Below, in pieces: positions 18,267 to 29,270 of a stretch of 64,000 nucleotides of DNA (its first letter is position 1; every line of letters starts with the position of its first letter). The notes under the pieces were generated by a model. The model did no database searches and had not been told where the DNA came from. It saw only the letters and a list, made by a program, of their open reading frames with translations. Position numbers and translations under genes: made by a program. The stretch is from Mesorhizobium sp. ORS 3359 (GTDB lineage: Bacteria; Pseudomonadota; Alphaproteobacteria; Rhizobiales; Rhizobiaceae): the NCBI GenBank assembly GCA_000824845.1, contig CCNC01000090.1, forward strand, positions 1-64,000. Direction: 5' to 3'.

Positions 18267-19160
18267 TTACACTCTTGCCTCGGCAAAGATGCGGGACGCC
18301 CATTCCAGGAAGACGCGCAGCCGCGGCGCGAGCTGGCGGTTCTGCGGATAGAGCGCGAACAACGGCGTCGGCGTCGGCGGGAAATCCTTGAGAACCTCCA
18401 CCAGCGTCCCGACAGCCAGGTCTCTTTCGAGCCGGTAGCGTGGCGCCTGCAGAAGCCCGAAGCCCAGGCGCGCCAGATCGGCCGCGGTGTCGGAATTGTT
18501 GACACGGACCCGGCCCGGCAACGTTACCTGGCGCAGGCCGGCGCCCATCGTGAATTCCAGCGGCAGGATATCGCCGGTCCGGGAGGAAACGAAGCAGACG
18601 GCCTGGTGGCCCTCCAGCGCCTCGGGCGATGCCGGCGTTCCGTGGCGTTTCAAATAGGCTGGACTGGCGCAGGTGATTTCTTCGATCGTCGCCAGCCGCC
18701 GCATGATCATGCCGCTGTCCTGCGGTTCGCCGGCGCGAATGACACAGTCGACGCCTTCGCGCACCAGGTCGACCAGCCGGTCGCCCTGGCCGATATGCAG
18801 GTCGATGCCGGGATAGCGTTCGAGGAAAGCCGGCAGTTGCGGCAGCAGGAAGCGCTGCGTGAGCAGCGGATGCGCATCGATGCGCAACAGGCCGCGCGGC
18901 TCGGCACTGCGGAACCCGGCCTCGGCATCCTCAACCTCGGCAAGGATCGACAGGCAGCGCTCGTAATAAGCCTGCCCGTCGAGCGTCGTGGCGACATGGC
19001 GCGTGGTGCGGTCCAGCAGCCTTGTCCCCAGATGCTCCTCCAGTTGCTGGATCGCTTCGGTCGCGGTCGAGCGCGGCAGGCCGAGATCGGCCGCGGCCGC
19101 GGTGAAATTGCGCCGCTCCACCACGCGCACGAACAGCCGCATTCTTTCCAATCGATCCAT
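18267..19160 (-). CDS. LysR family transcriptional regulator
   Basis: A 297-residue LysR-type regulator. The N-terminal winged helix-turn-helix is clear (MDRLERMRLFVRVVERRNFT, LGLPRSTATEAIQQLEEHLG, RLLDRTTRHV), followed by a substrate-binding-like effector domain. The frame is open to 19370 but family alignment fixes the ATG at 19160. It faces the SDR gene at 19270 across 109 bases, the classical arrangement for LysR control of a divergent target. Confidence 0.93.
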   Translation of the reverse strand: MDRLERMRLFVRVVERRNFTAAAADLGLPRSTATEAIQQLEEHLGTRLLDRTTRHVATTLDGQAYYERCLSILAEVEDAEAGFRSAEPRGLLRIDAHPLLTQRFLLPQLPAFLERYPGIDLHIGQGDRLVDLVREGVDCVIRAGEPQDSGMIMRRLATIEEITCASPAYLKRHGTPASPEALEGHQAVCFVSSRTGDILPLEFTMGAGLRQVTLPGRVRVNNSDTAADLARLGFGLLQAPRYRLERDLAVGTLVEVLKDFPPTPTPLFALYPQNRQLAPRLRVFLEWASRIFAEARV

Positions 19161-19269
19161 AGCTGATTGTTCGCTTTTTCCGAATACTGCTGTCAATAGC
19201 CAACCGATTATCCGGAAGACAGGACGATCTATATCCGCTTCACACCAAACAAACGAACGGAGACCGGTC

Positions 19270-20004
19270 ATGCAGAAGACAAGAACCGCGATCGTGACAG
19301 GCGCATCGAGAGGCATCGGCGCCGCGATCGCCAAGCGGCTCGCCCGGGACGGCATCGCCGTCATCGTCAATTATGCGCGCGGCAAGGACGCGGCCGGCGA
19401 GGTGGTGTCGGCCATCGAGGCCGCCGGCGGCACCGCTCTCGCGGTCCAGGCCGACATCGGCGAAACGACCGGCATGGCCGCCTTGTTCGACGCGGCTGAA
19501 AAGGCCTTTGGCAAGGCCGACATCCTCGTCAACAATGCCGGCATGATGCGGCTGTCGCCCATCGCCGACACCGACGACGCTGCATTCGAACGGCAGCTCG
19601 CCATCAATCTCGGCGGCACGTTCCGCGGCATGCGCGAAGCTGCAACGCGCTTGAACGATGGTGGCCGTATCATCAACTTTTCTTCAAGTGTCGTGGGCTT
19701 CTACCAGCCGGCCTACGGCGTCTATGCCGCGACCAAGGCCGGCGTCGAAGCGATGACGCATGTCCTTGCCAAGGAACTCGGCCCGCGCGGCATCACGGTC
19801 AACGCCGTCGCGCCCGGCCCGGTCGACACCGAACTCTTCACCGACGGCAAGAGCGCCGCGCAGATCGAGGCGATCACCAGGCTCATCCCGCTCGGCCGCC
19901 TCGGCCAGCCCGACGACATCGCCGGGCTCGTCGCCTTCCTCGCCGGCCCCGACGGCCGATGGGTCAACGGCCAGATCATCCGCGCCAATGGCGGCGCGAT
20001 CTGA
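19270..20004 (+). CDS. short-chain dehydrogenase (3-oxoacyl-ACP reductase-like)
   Basis: A 244-residue classical SDR. TGASRGIG binds the cofactor, NNAGMM is the NNAG motif, the catalytic serine lies in NFSSSVVG and YAATK gives the Tyr-Lys pair. The end (GRWVNGQIIRANGGAI) is typical. It is divergent from a LysR regulator and followed 15 bases later by another SDR. The substrate is unknown; FabG-like annotation is by similarity only. Confidence 0.9.
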   Translation: MQKTRTAIVTGASRGIGAAIAKRLARDGIAVIVNYARGKDAAGEVVSAIEAAGGTALAVQADIGETTGMAALFDAAEKAFGKADILVNNAGMMRLSPIADTDDAAFERQLAINLGGTFRGMREAATRLNDGGRIINFSSSVVGFYQPAYGVYAATKAGVEAMTHVLAKELGPRGITVNAVAPGPVDTELFTDGKSAAQIEAITRLIPLGRLGQPDDIAGLVAFLAGPDGRWVNGQIIRANGGAI

Positions 20005-20019
20005 AGGATAGAGGCTACC

Positions 20020-20913
20020 ATGCAGCAGACAATTCTCATCACCGGCGCGTCGAGCGGCTTCGGCGCCATGACCGCGAAGGCTCTCGCCAGGGCCGGCCAC
20101 CGGGTCTATGCCTCGATGCGCGATCCGCAGGCGCGAGGCGGCGCCGCGGCGGCCAAGGTCGAAAGACTGGCCCGCGAGGAGAAGCTGGCGATCCATGCCA
20201 TCGCGCTCGACGTGCTGTCGGAACCGTCGATCGAAGCGGCCGTGGAAACCATCCTCGCTGAAGCCGGCAGGATCGATGTCGTCATCCACAATGCCGGCCA
20301 CATGGTGTTCGGACCGACCGAGGCGTTTACACCGGAGCAGCTGGCGCAGCTCTACGACGTCAATGTGCTGGGGACCCAGCGCGTCAACCGGGCAGTCCTT
20401 CCCGCCATGCGTTCGCTTGGCCGGGCCTTGATGATATGGGTCGGATCGAGCAGCACGCGCGGCGGCACGCCGCCCTTCCTCGCGCCGTACTTCGCCGCCA
20501 AGGCGGGCATGGATGCGCTGGCGCAGAGCTACGCGCTGGAATTGTCCCGTTTCGGCATCGAGACGAGCATCGTGGTGCCGGGCGCCTTCACCAAGGGCAC
20601 GGAGCATTTCGCTCATTCCGGCAAGCCCGCCGACACCGGCCGTGCCGCCGCCTATTGGTCGGGACCTTACGCCGCCGCGGATGAGCAGGCGCTCAGGGGT
20701 CTTGCCGGCCTGGAGCCCGCGGACGCCGATCCTTCGAAGGTCGTAGAGGCCATCGTCGATCTCGTGGCGATGCCGCATGGCCGTCGGCCGTTCCGCGTCC
20801 ATATCGATCCGTCCGACGACGGCGCGGCCATCGTCAACGGCGTCGCCGATCGCGTCCGCGCGCAGCTTCTGGAGCGCATCGGCCTTGCCGACCTCCTTCA
20901 TCCAAAGCCCTGA
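20020..20913 (+). CDS. short-chain dehydrogenase/reductase
   Basis: A 297-residue SDR of a longer subfamily. It has TGASSGFG, HNAGHMVFG, a serine in WVGSSSTRGG and YFAAK as catalytic motif, plus a C-terminal extension of about 50 residues. It lies 15 bases after the preceding SDR and 24 bases before a tautomerase gene, so all three are probably one LysR-controlled unit. The frame shows no break. Confidence 0.88.
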   Translation: MQQTILITGASSGFGAMTAKALARAGHRVYASMRDPQARGGAAAAKVERLAREEKLAIHAIALDVLSEPSIEAAVETILAEAGRIDVVIHNAGHMVFGPTEAFTPEQLAQLYDVNVLGTQRVNRAVLPAMRSLGRALMIWVGSSSTRGGTPPFLAPYFAAKAGMDALAQSYALELSRFGIETSIVVPGAFTKGTEHFAHSGKPADTGRAAAYWSGPYAAADEQALRGLAGLEPADADPSKVVEAIVDLVAMPHGRRPFRVHIDPSDDGAAIVNGVADRVRAQLLERIGLADLLHPKP

Positions 20914-20937
20914 AACCCAACCCGAAAGGAACCGATA

Positions 20938-21156
20938 ATGCCCTTTGCCAACTTCAAGATGCCCGAGGCCGCCCTCACGAAAGCGCAGAAGGAGGAGCTA
21001 GTCCACAAGACCACGCAGATGTTCGTCGACTATTTCGGCGAAGCTGTGCGTCCCCACACCATGGTGCTGATCGAGGAGGTTCCCGATGGGGGCTATGGCC
21101 GCGCCGACGAGGTCTTCGTCATTCCCGACGCCTACCGGGCTAAGGATAGTGCCTGA
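20938..21156 (+). CDS. tautomerase family protein (4-oxalocrotonate tautomerase-like)
   Basis: A 72-residue protein of the tautomerase superfamily. The initiating Met is followed by Pro, the catalytic base in this family once Met is removed. The length, the segment LTKAQKEELVHKTTQMF and the later HTMVLIEEVPDGGYG fit the 4-oxalocrotonate tautomerase type. It is the third gene of the LysR-linked group and may process an unsaturated keto acid or handle a product of the two dehydrogenases. Confidence 0.85.
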   Translation: MPFANFKMPEAALTKAQKEELVHKTTQMFVDYFGEAVRPHTMVLIEEVPDGGYGRADEVFVIPDAYRAKDSA

Positions 21157-21231
21157 CTTGAACCGGGCGAGTCGCTTGCCGAGCGGCACGCCCGACCTTC
21201 CGTGTCGGAGCCGATACTCGCTTCGCTTGGA

Positions 21232-22205
21232 TCAGCCCCGGTTCGGCAAGCTCCGCAGGAATTCGATCATCGCGGCGTTGACCTCGTCCGGGCGCTCCTG
21301 CTGGGTCCAATGCCCGCAGCCGGGCAGCATCAGCGTATCGCGGATTTGCGGGATGAAGTTCCTGAGATTGGCCAACAGTTGATCCATGCCGGGGAAGGCG
21401 ACCACCAGGTCGCGATCACCTGCCATGTAGAGCGCGGGAACCTTGATCCGCGCGCCCGCAAAGGGCGCCATCAGTTCCCAGTTCCGGTCGATGTTGCGGT
21501 ACCAGCTGAGACCTCCGGCGAAGCCGGCGCGCTGGAACTCGCCGGCGTAGAAATCTATGTCGCTTTCGCTGAGCCAGTGCGGCAGGCTTGCAGGAACCTC
21601 GGCTGCTTGCAGGAGGCTTCCGCCGCGCGGGACCATGGCAATTCCGGCGCCGCCGTCCGAAGCGTCTCCCGACACCGCGTAAAGCATGGCGCGCAGCGCG
21701 GCCCGCGGGTCCCGTTCCAGCTCCGCCTCGGCAATGCCGGGTTGCTGGAAATAGAGCTGGTAGAACTGGGGCTCCGCCGTTCGCGGCATGAGGCTGGTCG
21801 GGCGCGCATTGGCGCGCGGCCGGAACGGCACACTGAGGCCGATGACGGCATGGAAGCGGTCCGGTCGCAGCAGCGCCGCATGCCAGGCGACGACCGCGCC
21901 CCAGTCGTGGCCGACGATGACGGAGCTGGGAGCTTCAAGGGCGTCGAGAAGGCCCACCATGTCGCCGACCAGATGAAAGAGCGTGTATGGTCGATCGCTT
22001 CCGGCCGATCGCTCTTGCCATAGCCCCGCATGTCGGGGGCGACGGCGTGAAAGCCCGCCGCCGCAAGCGCGCTCAACTGATGGCGCCAGGAATACCAGGA
22101 TTCGGGAAAGCCGTGGCACAACAGCACCGGCGGACCGTCTCCGTGCTCCGCAATGTTAAGGCGGATGCCGTTGGTCGCAACTATTCGCTGTGTAAGTTCG
22201 CTCAC
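21232..22205 (-). pseudogene. epoxide-hydrolase-like alpha/beta hydrolase, frameshifted
   Basis: The N-terminal part reads in one frame from GTG 22205 (SELTQRIVATNG, VLLCHGFPESWYSW, DMRGYGKSDRPEAIDH). The rest reads in another frame (YTLFHLVGDMVGLLDAL, nucleophile VGHDWGA, LPGCGHWTQQERPDEV). The two halves join at about 21987-21988, where one base seems to be missing within GACCATACACG. Restoring it would give a continuous epoxide-hydrolase-family protein of about 324 residues with Asp nucleophile and His. Either the gene is inactivated or the sequence has an error. GAGG precedes the GTG. Confidence 0.8.
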
Positions 22206-22447
22206 GGCCGCCTCTCGTGCGCGCGTTTCCACCTCTGATCAAGGGAAGGCCCAACGGCGCAACGGGTGTCCGAGCCGACGGAGTGCCAAATTTCGGAGAC
22301 GCGCATCTTCCATTGACTGTCTCAGGGGCGCTCGCGGCAGTCAATGTCCGACATGGTCAAGGAGCGCCAAGGCGTCCACGCACTTGAATAGTTCTGGCGA
22401 TGTGCGTCCATTCATGCAGGATCACCGACTGAGGAGGGCGGGAATCA

Positions 22448-23020
22448 ATGCTGAAGCTGCAAGCCTGGCTGGCCGATTATTGGGTCATTGGTGCAGGGTT
22501 CATGGCAGCATCGCTCATAGCGACTGCGCCAATCGTGGCGCTTCCGCTGCCGGTGTTCCTGATCTTCCTGCACAGCCCGGTCTACATGGTGCATCAGGTC
22601 GAGGAACACACCGGAGACCGATTCCGCCAATTCGCCAACGAGCATGTCTTCGGCGGCCGCGGCGCCCTTACCCTCGCTTCGGTTCTCGTTATCAACCTGC
22701 CCTTTGTCTGGGGCATCAACCTGCTGGCCCTTTACGCGGCTTTCCTGTGGGGACCGGCTTGGGGCCTGGTTGCTTCCTATGTCATGATCGTCAACGCGCT
22801 CGCGCATCTCGTCACGTCGGCGCGACTGCGCAAATACAATCCCGGCCTCGTCACCAGCGTCCTTTTGTTTTTGCCGCTGAGCGTCTCTACGATCTGGGCG
22901 ATCGGCCGGACGGCAGGTCTTCTCCCGCACTTGATCGGCGCAGCTCTCGCGGTCCTGCTTCACCTGGCAATCATTGCGTTGGTGACCGCGCGATACCGCT
23001 CTCTCGTCGCCAGCTCGTAG
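22448..23020 (+). CDS. HXXEE domain-containing membrane protein
   Basis: A 190-residue protein with about five or six hydrophobic stretches. It contains the signature HQVEE within MVHQVEEHTGDRF, near residue 49, matching the HXXEE family, whose His-Glu-Glu pattern suggests a metal site. Further polar membrane residues (NEHVFGG, NALAHLV) support this. Function unknown. It stands alone between the pseudogene and a hybrid kinase, with no evident partner. Confidence 0.75.
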   Translation: MLKLQAWLADYWVIGAGFMAASLIATAPIVALPLPVFLIFLHSPVYMVHQVEEHTGDRFRQFANEHVFGGRGALTLASVLVINLPFVWGINLLALYAAFLWGPAWGLVASYVMIVNALAHLVTSARLRKYNPGLVTSVLLFLPLSVSTIWAIGRTAGLLPHLIGAALAVLLHLAIIALVTARYRSLVASS

Positions 23021-23204
23021 CCTCTTCGACACGGTTGCGGCAGCGAGAAGACGTCGCTCGGGCCGTAGCCCGGTCGCTGCAGGCCGGAGCGGCCAACGGC
23101 GCAAAGCTGCTGCCGGCATCGGACCAGCCCCCACCAACGAAATCTTAATGTAAATCAAGCGTAATCCCGGCCATTAAAATTGTGCGTATGTGTTGGGGTG
23201 GCGC

Positions 23205-25536
<2,332 letters not shown>

Positions 25537-25538
<2 letters not shown>

Positions 25539-25622
25539 AGCAATCCCAGGAAAAATGTGAGCGGTTAGGTTCGGCGACTTCGCCGTAGCCTTCCGTCCGG
25601 AATTGCGTAAAACAATGAGATA
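25537..25622 (+). repeat. interspersed palindromic repeat family B, copy 1 (with internal insertion)
   Basis: It begins at the histidine kinase stop codon with AGAGCAATCCCAGG and continues to CCGTCCGGAATTGCG and AGATAGAGC. The GCAATTCC and GGAATTGC ends are inverted repeats in the family. Compared with copies at 27750 and 33442, about 26 extra bases split the central part here, containing the small palindrome GGCGACTTCGCC. Confidence 0.75.
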
Positions 25623-25623
25623 G

Positions 25624-25658
25624 AGCGGTTCGCCGTTTCCGTGAAACGGCGAACCGCT
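25624..25658 (+). repeat. perfect 16-bp hairpin (repeat family C, copy 1)
   Basis: AGCGGTTCGCCGTTTC and GAAACGGCGAACCGCT form a perfect 16-bp inverted repeat with a three-base loop. It directly follows the family B element after the kinase gene. A degenerate relative lies at 43635. No T-run follows on the plus strand, so it is not a classical terminator, though it may block RNA decay or readthrough between the convergent kinase and sulfotransferase genes. Confidence 0.8.
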
Positions 25659-25662
25659 TCAG

Positions 25663-26415
25663 TCAAACCGCCGCGTCGAGCCGATAGCGGCGCATCCAGT
25701 CGAGGCTTGTCGCGTCGGAGAGTTTTGCCACGCCCGGTCTGATGTCGTCGGTGTCCGGAGGTTGAACGCCCAACGCCACGCAGATCGAGATCAGCATTGC
25801 GGCCGGATTGCCGGCAAGGCGCTCGTAGCCGATCCGCAGCGGCGCGATGTGCTGTTGCGCGAACCACATGTTCCAGGCGGTGTCATAGGCTTCGAGTTCG
25901 CCGACTTCACCCCTGATGCGCTGGAAATCATAGCGTGGCTCGCCCGGCGGTCCGACCCTTTCGATCTCGGTCCCGTCGGGGGCGACGTGCCAGAGGCCAG
26001 TCTGCTCCGCCTTGATCAGCGAGACGGCCTGCGCCAGCTTGTCCTCGCGTGAAAGATGCAGGTAGAGAACCCGGCCGAAAGCCTTCTCGAAACGGGCCTT
26101 GTCCGACGGCAGCCCGGGATGGATCCGGTCGAGGATCGCCGAAAGCTCGTCCAGGTTTTCCCGCATCAGGCGCAGGCCGAAGATGTCCGTCCCGCCCTTG
26201 CCGGCCGCGATCGCGGCGTTGAGATAGGCGACATCGAAGTCGAGCCCGCTCATCGTGCCGCGGTCGGGCAGGCCCCACTCCTCGGCCCACTCCGCTATGT
26301 CCTGCCGGCGATAGAACGAATGCGGCGCGCCGGTCTTTTTGGTCGACGTCAGCAGATCGCACAGCAAGGTGCTGCCGGTTCGGGGCGTGCCGCAGATGAT
26401 GTAGGCGTCGAACAT
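25663..26415 (-). CDS. Stf0-type sulfotransferase
   Basis: A 250-residue PAPS-dependent sulfotransferase of the Stf0 family, the family of mycobacterial trehalose sulfotransferase. The 5'-phosphosulfate-binding loop GTPRTGSTLLCDLL is at residues 9-22. The FGLRLMREN, YLHLSREDKLAQAVS (3'-phosphate binding) and WFAQQHIAPLRIGYERLAGNP segments follow the family. It is predicted cytoplasmic and would sulfate a sugar or lipid hydroxyl. It starts 30 bases after the stop of the fatty acid hydroxylase gene on the same strand. Confidence 0.88.
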   Translation of the reverse strand: MFDAYIICGTPRTGSTLLCDLLTSTKKTGAPHSFYRRQDIAEWAEEWGLPDRGTMSGLDFDVAYLNAAIAAGKGGTDIFGLRLMRENLDELSAILDRIHPGLPSDKARFEKAFGRVLYLHLSREDKLAQAVSLIKAEQTGLWHVAPDGTEIERVGPPGEPRYDFQRIRGEVGELEAYDTAWNMWFAQQHIAPLRIGYERLAGNPAAMLISICVALGVQPPDTDDIRPGVAKLSDATSLDWMRRYRLDAAV

Positions 26416-26445
26416 GCCCGGCCCTCGGTCCCGAGATATTTGCGC

Positions 26446-27582
26446 TCAGCCGCGCCGGAATGGGTAGAGGAATTGCCGCCAATATCCCTTCGGTACCGGG
26501 TGGCCGTGAATGCCGTAACCCTTCGGCCAGCGTGCCTCGGGCAGATGGTAGGTGCCGAACAGCCGATCGAGCAGCGGGAAATGGATGGCGAAGTTGACGT
26601 CGATCGCCTCCTTCTCGAGGCCGTGATGCCAATGATGGAAGCGTGGCGACACCAGCACCTTTTCGACCGGGCCGAAACTGGTCCCGATGTTGGAATGGAT
26701 GAAGGACGAATAGACGTAGACGATCAGGATATAGGTCTGGATCGCCGATTCATCGAAGCCGAGCACGAACATCGGCGTGGCCGTCAGGCTGCGCAGCACG
26801 ATGATTTCCAGGAAATGCATGCGCGCGCCGGCAATCCAGTCCATCGACTTGGCCGAATGATGCACGGCATGGAAATTCCACAGGAATGGGATGCGATGGA
26901 AAGCCCGGTGCACCCAATATTGGGCAAGATCGGTCAGGAACATCACCGCCAGCAGTTGCACGATCCAGGGCAGGTCGTGGACCCATACGCGCACCGAGCC
27001 GAGGCCGCCTTGCGCGTTGACGAAATTGGACGGCGCGAGCGTCAGGTAGGTCAGGATTTGCACCAGCAGCGACGAGACCAGGTAGTAGAACAGGTCTTCG
27101 CGCCATTCGTCGCGGAACACTGTCTGAGCCTTGTTGCGGGCGAAAATGCGCTCGAGCGGAACGAACAGCACGCCCATGAACAGGGCGTTCAGGATGAAGA
27201 AGTCGAGGCCGAAGAACACCCCCTCGATCCGCAACTCGTGACGCACCGGCAGCATGCCGATCAGCGAGGCAAGCAGCACGGTGGCCATCGCCGCCACGCC
27301 GAGCGTCTTTTCCCTGCGCAGCATCATGCTCAGGATGGCCAGGATGTAGCCGGACATGAGCACGAAATAGAGGACCGGCTTGAAGAACAGCATCTGGTGG
27401 ATGGGCGCCAGGTCCGGCATCGAGGTCAGCGTTGGGTAGCGCAGCACGATGACCATCAGAAGGGCGGTGATGCCGGCGAGCAATGCGATCGAGCCGGACA
27501 GCCAGCCGGAGCCGAATGGCCGCTTGGTGCGCGGCGTCTCGAGCTCGCCAATAACCCTTTTAAGGAAATTCCCTTCCGGCAT
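26446..27582 (-). CDS. sterol desaturase / fatty acid hydroxylase superfamily protein
   Basis: A 378-residue integral membrane di-iron enzyme. About five hydrophobic segments precede the histidine boxes: HRAFH (HxxxH), HAVHH and HHWHH (HxxHH), with another His-containing stretch (AIHFPLLDRLFGTYH) near the end. Such enzymes hydroxylate or desaturate sterols, fatty acids or carotenoids. GGGGAG precedes the ATG. It is probably cotranscribed with the sulfotransferase downstream, suggesting hydroxylation then sulfation of a lipid; this is inference from adjacency. Confidence 0.88.
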   Translation of the reverse strand: MPEGNFLKRVIGELETPRTKRPFGSGWLSGSIALLAGITALLMVIVLRYPTLTSMPDLAPIHQMLFFKPVLYFVLMSGYILAILSMMLRREKTLGVAAMATVLLASLIGMLPVRHELRIEGVFFGLDFFILNALFMGVLFVPLERIFARNKAQTVFRDEWREDLFYYLVSSLLVQILTYLTLAPSNFVNAQGGLGSVRVWVHDLPWIVQLLAVMFLTDLAQYWVHRAFHRIPFLWNFHAVHHSAKSMDWIAGARMHFLEIIVLRSLTATPMFVLGFDESAIQTYILIVYVYSSFIHSNIGTSFGPVEKVLVSPRFHHWHHGLEKEAIDVNFAIHFPLLDRLFGTYHLPEARWPKGYGIHGHPVPKGYWRQFLYPFRRG

Positions 27583-27749
27583 GATGCTCCCCCTATAAGT
27601 TCACGAATAAAAACGCGACCTGGAAATACTGAAACCCGCTCCTACTATGGCAGGGCACATTAAGATTTAACTGCCACCGCCCTGACAAGCGGATTCTCGC
27701 CGCAATATTAGCAATTGCCTATCGGCGTTGTTGACGGGCGGGAAGCGAA

Positions 27750-27814
27750 AGCAATTCCAGGAAAAGTGCGAGCGATTTTCCGTCCGGAATTGCGTCAAAA
27801 CAAGAAGATAGAGC
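27750..27814 (+). repeat. interspersed palindromic repeat family B, copy 2
   Basis: About 65 bp running GCAATTCCAGGAAAAGTGCG to CCGTCCGGAATTGCGTC and AGATAGAGC. GCAATTCC and GGAATTGC are the inverted ends. It lies about 20 bases beyond the stop of the minus-strand CPT-like kinase gene, between it and the start of the hydroxylase gene. The rest of the 252-base gap shows no gene. Confidence 0.78.
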
Positions 27815-27834
27815 CACCGCAAGAACGCCCGCGG

Positions 27835-28386
27835 CTACAATCTGAATCTCTGCTGGATGAGGCGCGCGCATTCGAATGGCGTGAGCCGGCTGGTGTCGAC
27901 CTGCAGATCATAGGCCGCGCCCTTGTGCACGCGCTCGAACTGCCAGCGTGCGAGGCCGGGCAATCGGTCGGCTCGTGCGTTTTCGCGCGCTTCGAGCACG
28001 TCGAGCGGCGCGAACACACCGACGCGGAAAAGCTCGAAGTCGGAAAGCAGCGCCTGATACTGCGCCATTTCGCCGTCGAGCATCACATCGTCGACGATGA
28101 GGTTGTTGCCCTGGCCCGCCATCGCCGCGATGGCGTGCCGCATGCCTTGCATGGCCCGTCTGCCGACCGGCCCGGCCTCGATGCAGACGGACGGTTTGCC
28201 GTTCTCCCAGCCGGTCTTATAGGCGAAGCCAGGCATGTTCTCCTGCAGCGCCTCCGGCAGCATGGACAGGAAAGCGTCCATCTCGACATGCAGAAACGGC
28301 GCGGCGGTCATTTCCTGCAAAGCCCTGGCGACCGAGCTTTTGCCGGCGCTGCCGACGCCGTTCAGCAGGATGATTTTGGCTGTCAT
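27835..28386 (-). CDS. chloramphenicol phosphotransferase-like P-loop kinase
   Basis: A 183-residue P-loop protein of the CPT family. The Walker A motif GVGSAGKSS lies near residue 10, and HVEMDAFLSMLP and LIVDDVMLDG match the family. Relatives phosphorylate chloramphenicol in Streptomyces, but most bacterial members have unknown substrates, so a resistance role should not be assumed. AGGAGGGGAG precedes the ATG. It lies 19 bases after the stop of the lytic transglycosylase gene. Confidence 0.82.
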   Translation of the reverse strand: MTAKIILLNGVGSAGKSSVARALQEMTAAPFLHVEMDAFLSMLPEALQENMPGFAYKTGWENGKPSVCIEAGPVGRRAMQGMRHAIAAMAGQGNNLIVDDVMLDGEMAQYQALLSDFELFRVGVFAPLDVLEARENARADRLPGLARWQFERVHKGAAYDLQVDTSRLTPFECARLIQQRFRL

Positions 28387-28405
28387 CTCCCCTCCTGGCC
28401 TGGCG

Positions 28406-29266
28406 TCACCGGTTGCGCATCACCACGCAGGCGCCGCCGACGCTTTGCAGCTTGTCGCAGATGCCGTTGGCCTCGCCGCGCGAGTCGGCGCCGATCCTGA
28501 CCGCGTAGATGCCGCGCCGCCCGATCGGCGTGCGCACCCGGCTCACCACCGGATCATGGCTGGCGAGCAGCGCCGGGAACCGGCTCTTGACCCGCAGCCA
28601 TTGGCCGATCGCCGCGGAGCGGCGGAAATTGCCCGCCACCTGCACGCCCCACGGCTTGACGTTGATCGAGGCCATGGCGACCGTCCGCGACATGATCACC
28701 GGCAGCCGGCGGCAGGCGACCGCGAAGCTCATCTTGGGGTCGAGCGGCTCGACGGTGCCGGCATAGGATTTGTCGGAAAACTTGTCGACGGGTTCGCCCA
28801 TGATGTCGAAGACATAGCTTTCGGTCTCCATCGGCAGGAAGCCGCCGGAAGCCAGCCAGCGCGACACGCGGTTCTCGCCGGCATTGTAGGCCGCGGCCGC
28901 GAGGCCGAGATTGCCGTAACCTGCCTTCATCTCGGCGAGGTATTTCGCTGAAGCCGGGATGGCCTGCTCGATGTCGAAGGAATTGGCCAGGCCGCGCATC
29001 TTGGCGGTTCCCGGCATGAATTGCGCGATGCCTTCGGCGCCGACCGGGCTCACCGCGTTCGGATCGAAGCGGCTTTCCTTCCAGATCAGCCGGGCGAAGA
29101 AATCCTTGGGCAGCCCGTTCTGTTGGGCTTGGGCTTCGATCAGATCGCAGACTCGGTTGATCAGCCGTTTGCCGGCCGATTTCGACTGCGGCGGGTCGGC
29201 GGACGCGCCCGCCACCCAACTCAAGCTGCACAGCAAGACCAGGGTCACCGCGAGGGAACGGCGCAT
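28406..29266 (-). CDS. lytic transglycosylase (SLT domain) with C-terminal SPOR-like region
   Basis: About 286 residues. A signal peptide (LAVTLVLLCSLSWVAGASA) precedes an SLT lysozyme-like domain: FFARLIWKESRFDPNAVS with the catalytic Glu, GAEGIAQFMPGTA and AAAYNAGENRVSRWL. The last ~35 residues (GIYAVRIGADSRGEAN, CDKLQSVGGACVV) resemble a SPOR-type repeat, which in other proteins binds denuded peptidoglycan. It acts in the periplasm by cleaving glycan strands. The frame is open to 29446, but the ATG at 29266 gives the signal peptide. It begins 4 bases after the ispG stop. Confidence 0.9.
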   Translation of the reverse strand: MRRSLAVTLVLLCSLSWVAGASADPPQSKSAGKRLINRVCDLIEAQAQQNGLPKDFFARLIWKESRFDPNAVSPVGAEGIAQFMPGTAKMRGLANSFDIEQAIPASAKYLAEMKAGYGNLGLAAAAYNAGENRVSRWLASGGFLPMETESYVFDIMGEPVDKFSDKSYAGTVEPLDPKMSFAVACRRLPVIMSRTVAMASINVKPWGVQVAGNFRRSAAIGQWLRVKSRFPALLASHDPVVSRVRTPIGRRGIYAVRIGADSRGEANGICDKLQSVGGACVVMRNR

Positions 29267-29270
29267 CGGC

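Noticed and set aside
16873..18351. Open frame of 492 codons on the plus strand across amiC
   Set aside because: Opposite strand of a clear AmiC homologue, low-complexity composition rich in Arg/Gly/Asp/His, no recognisable motif.
25663..26415. nodH (Nod factor sulfotransferase)
   Set aside because: The gene is a Stf0-family sulfotransferase, but no nod genes, nod box or symbiosis functions lie nearby, so a Nod-specific role is not supported.
26056..27663. Open frame of 535 codons on the plus strand opposite the hydroxylase and sulfotransferase genes
   Set aside because: It is antisense to two genes with clear motifs, shows no family signature, and such long antisense frames are common in GC-rich DNA.
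27835..28386. Chloramphenicol resistance gene
   Set aside because: Only the fold family is shared; most such bacterial proteins have unknown substrates and there is no resistance context.
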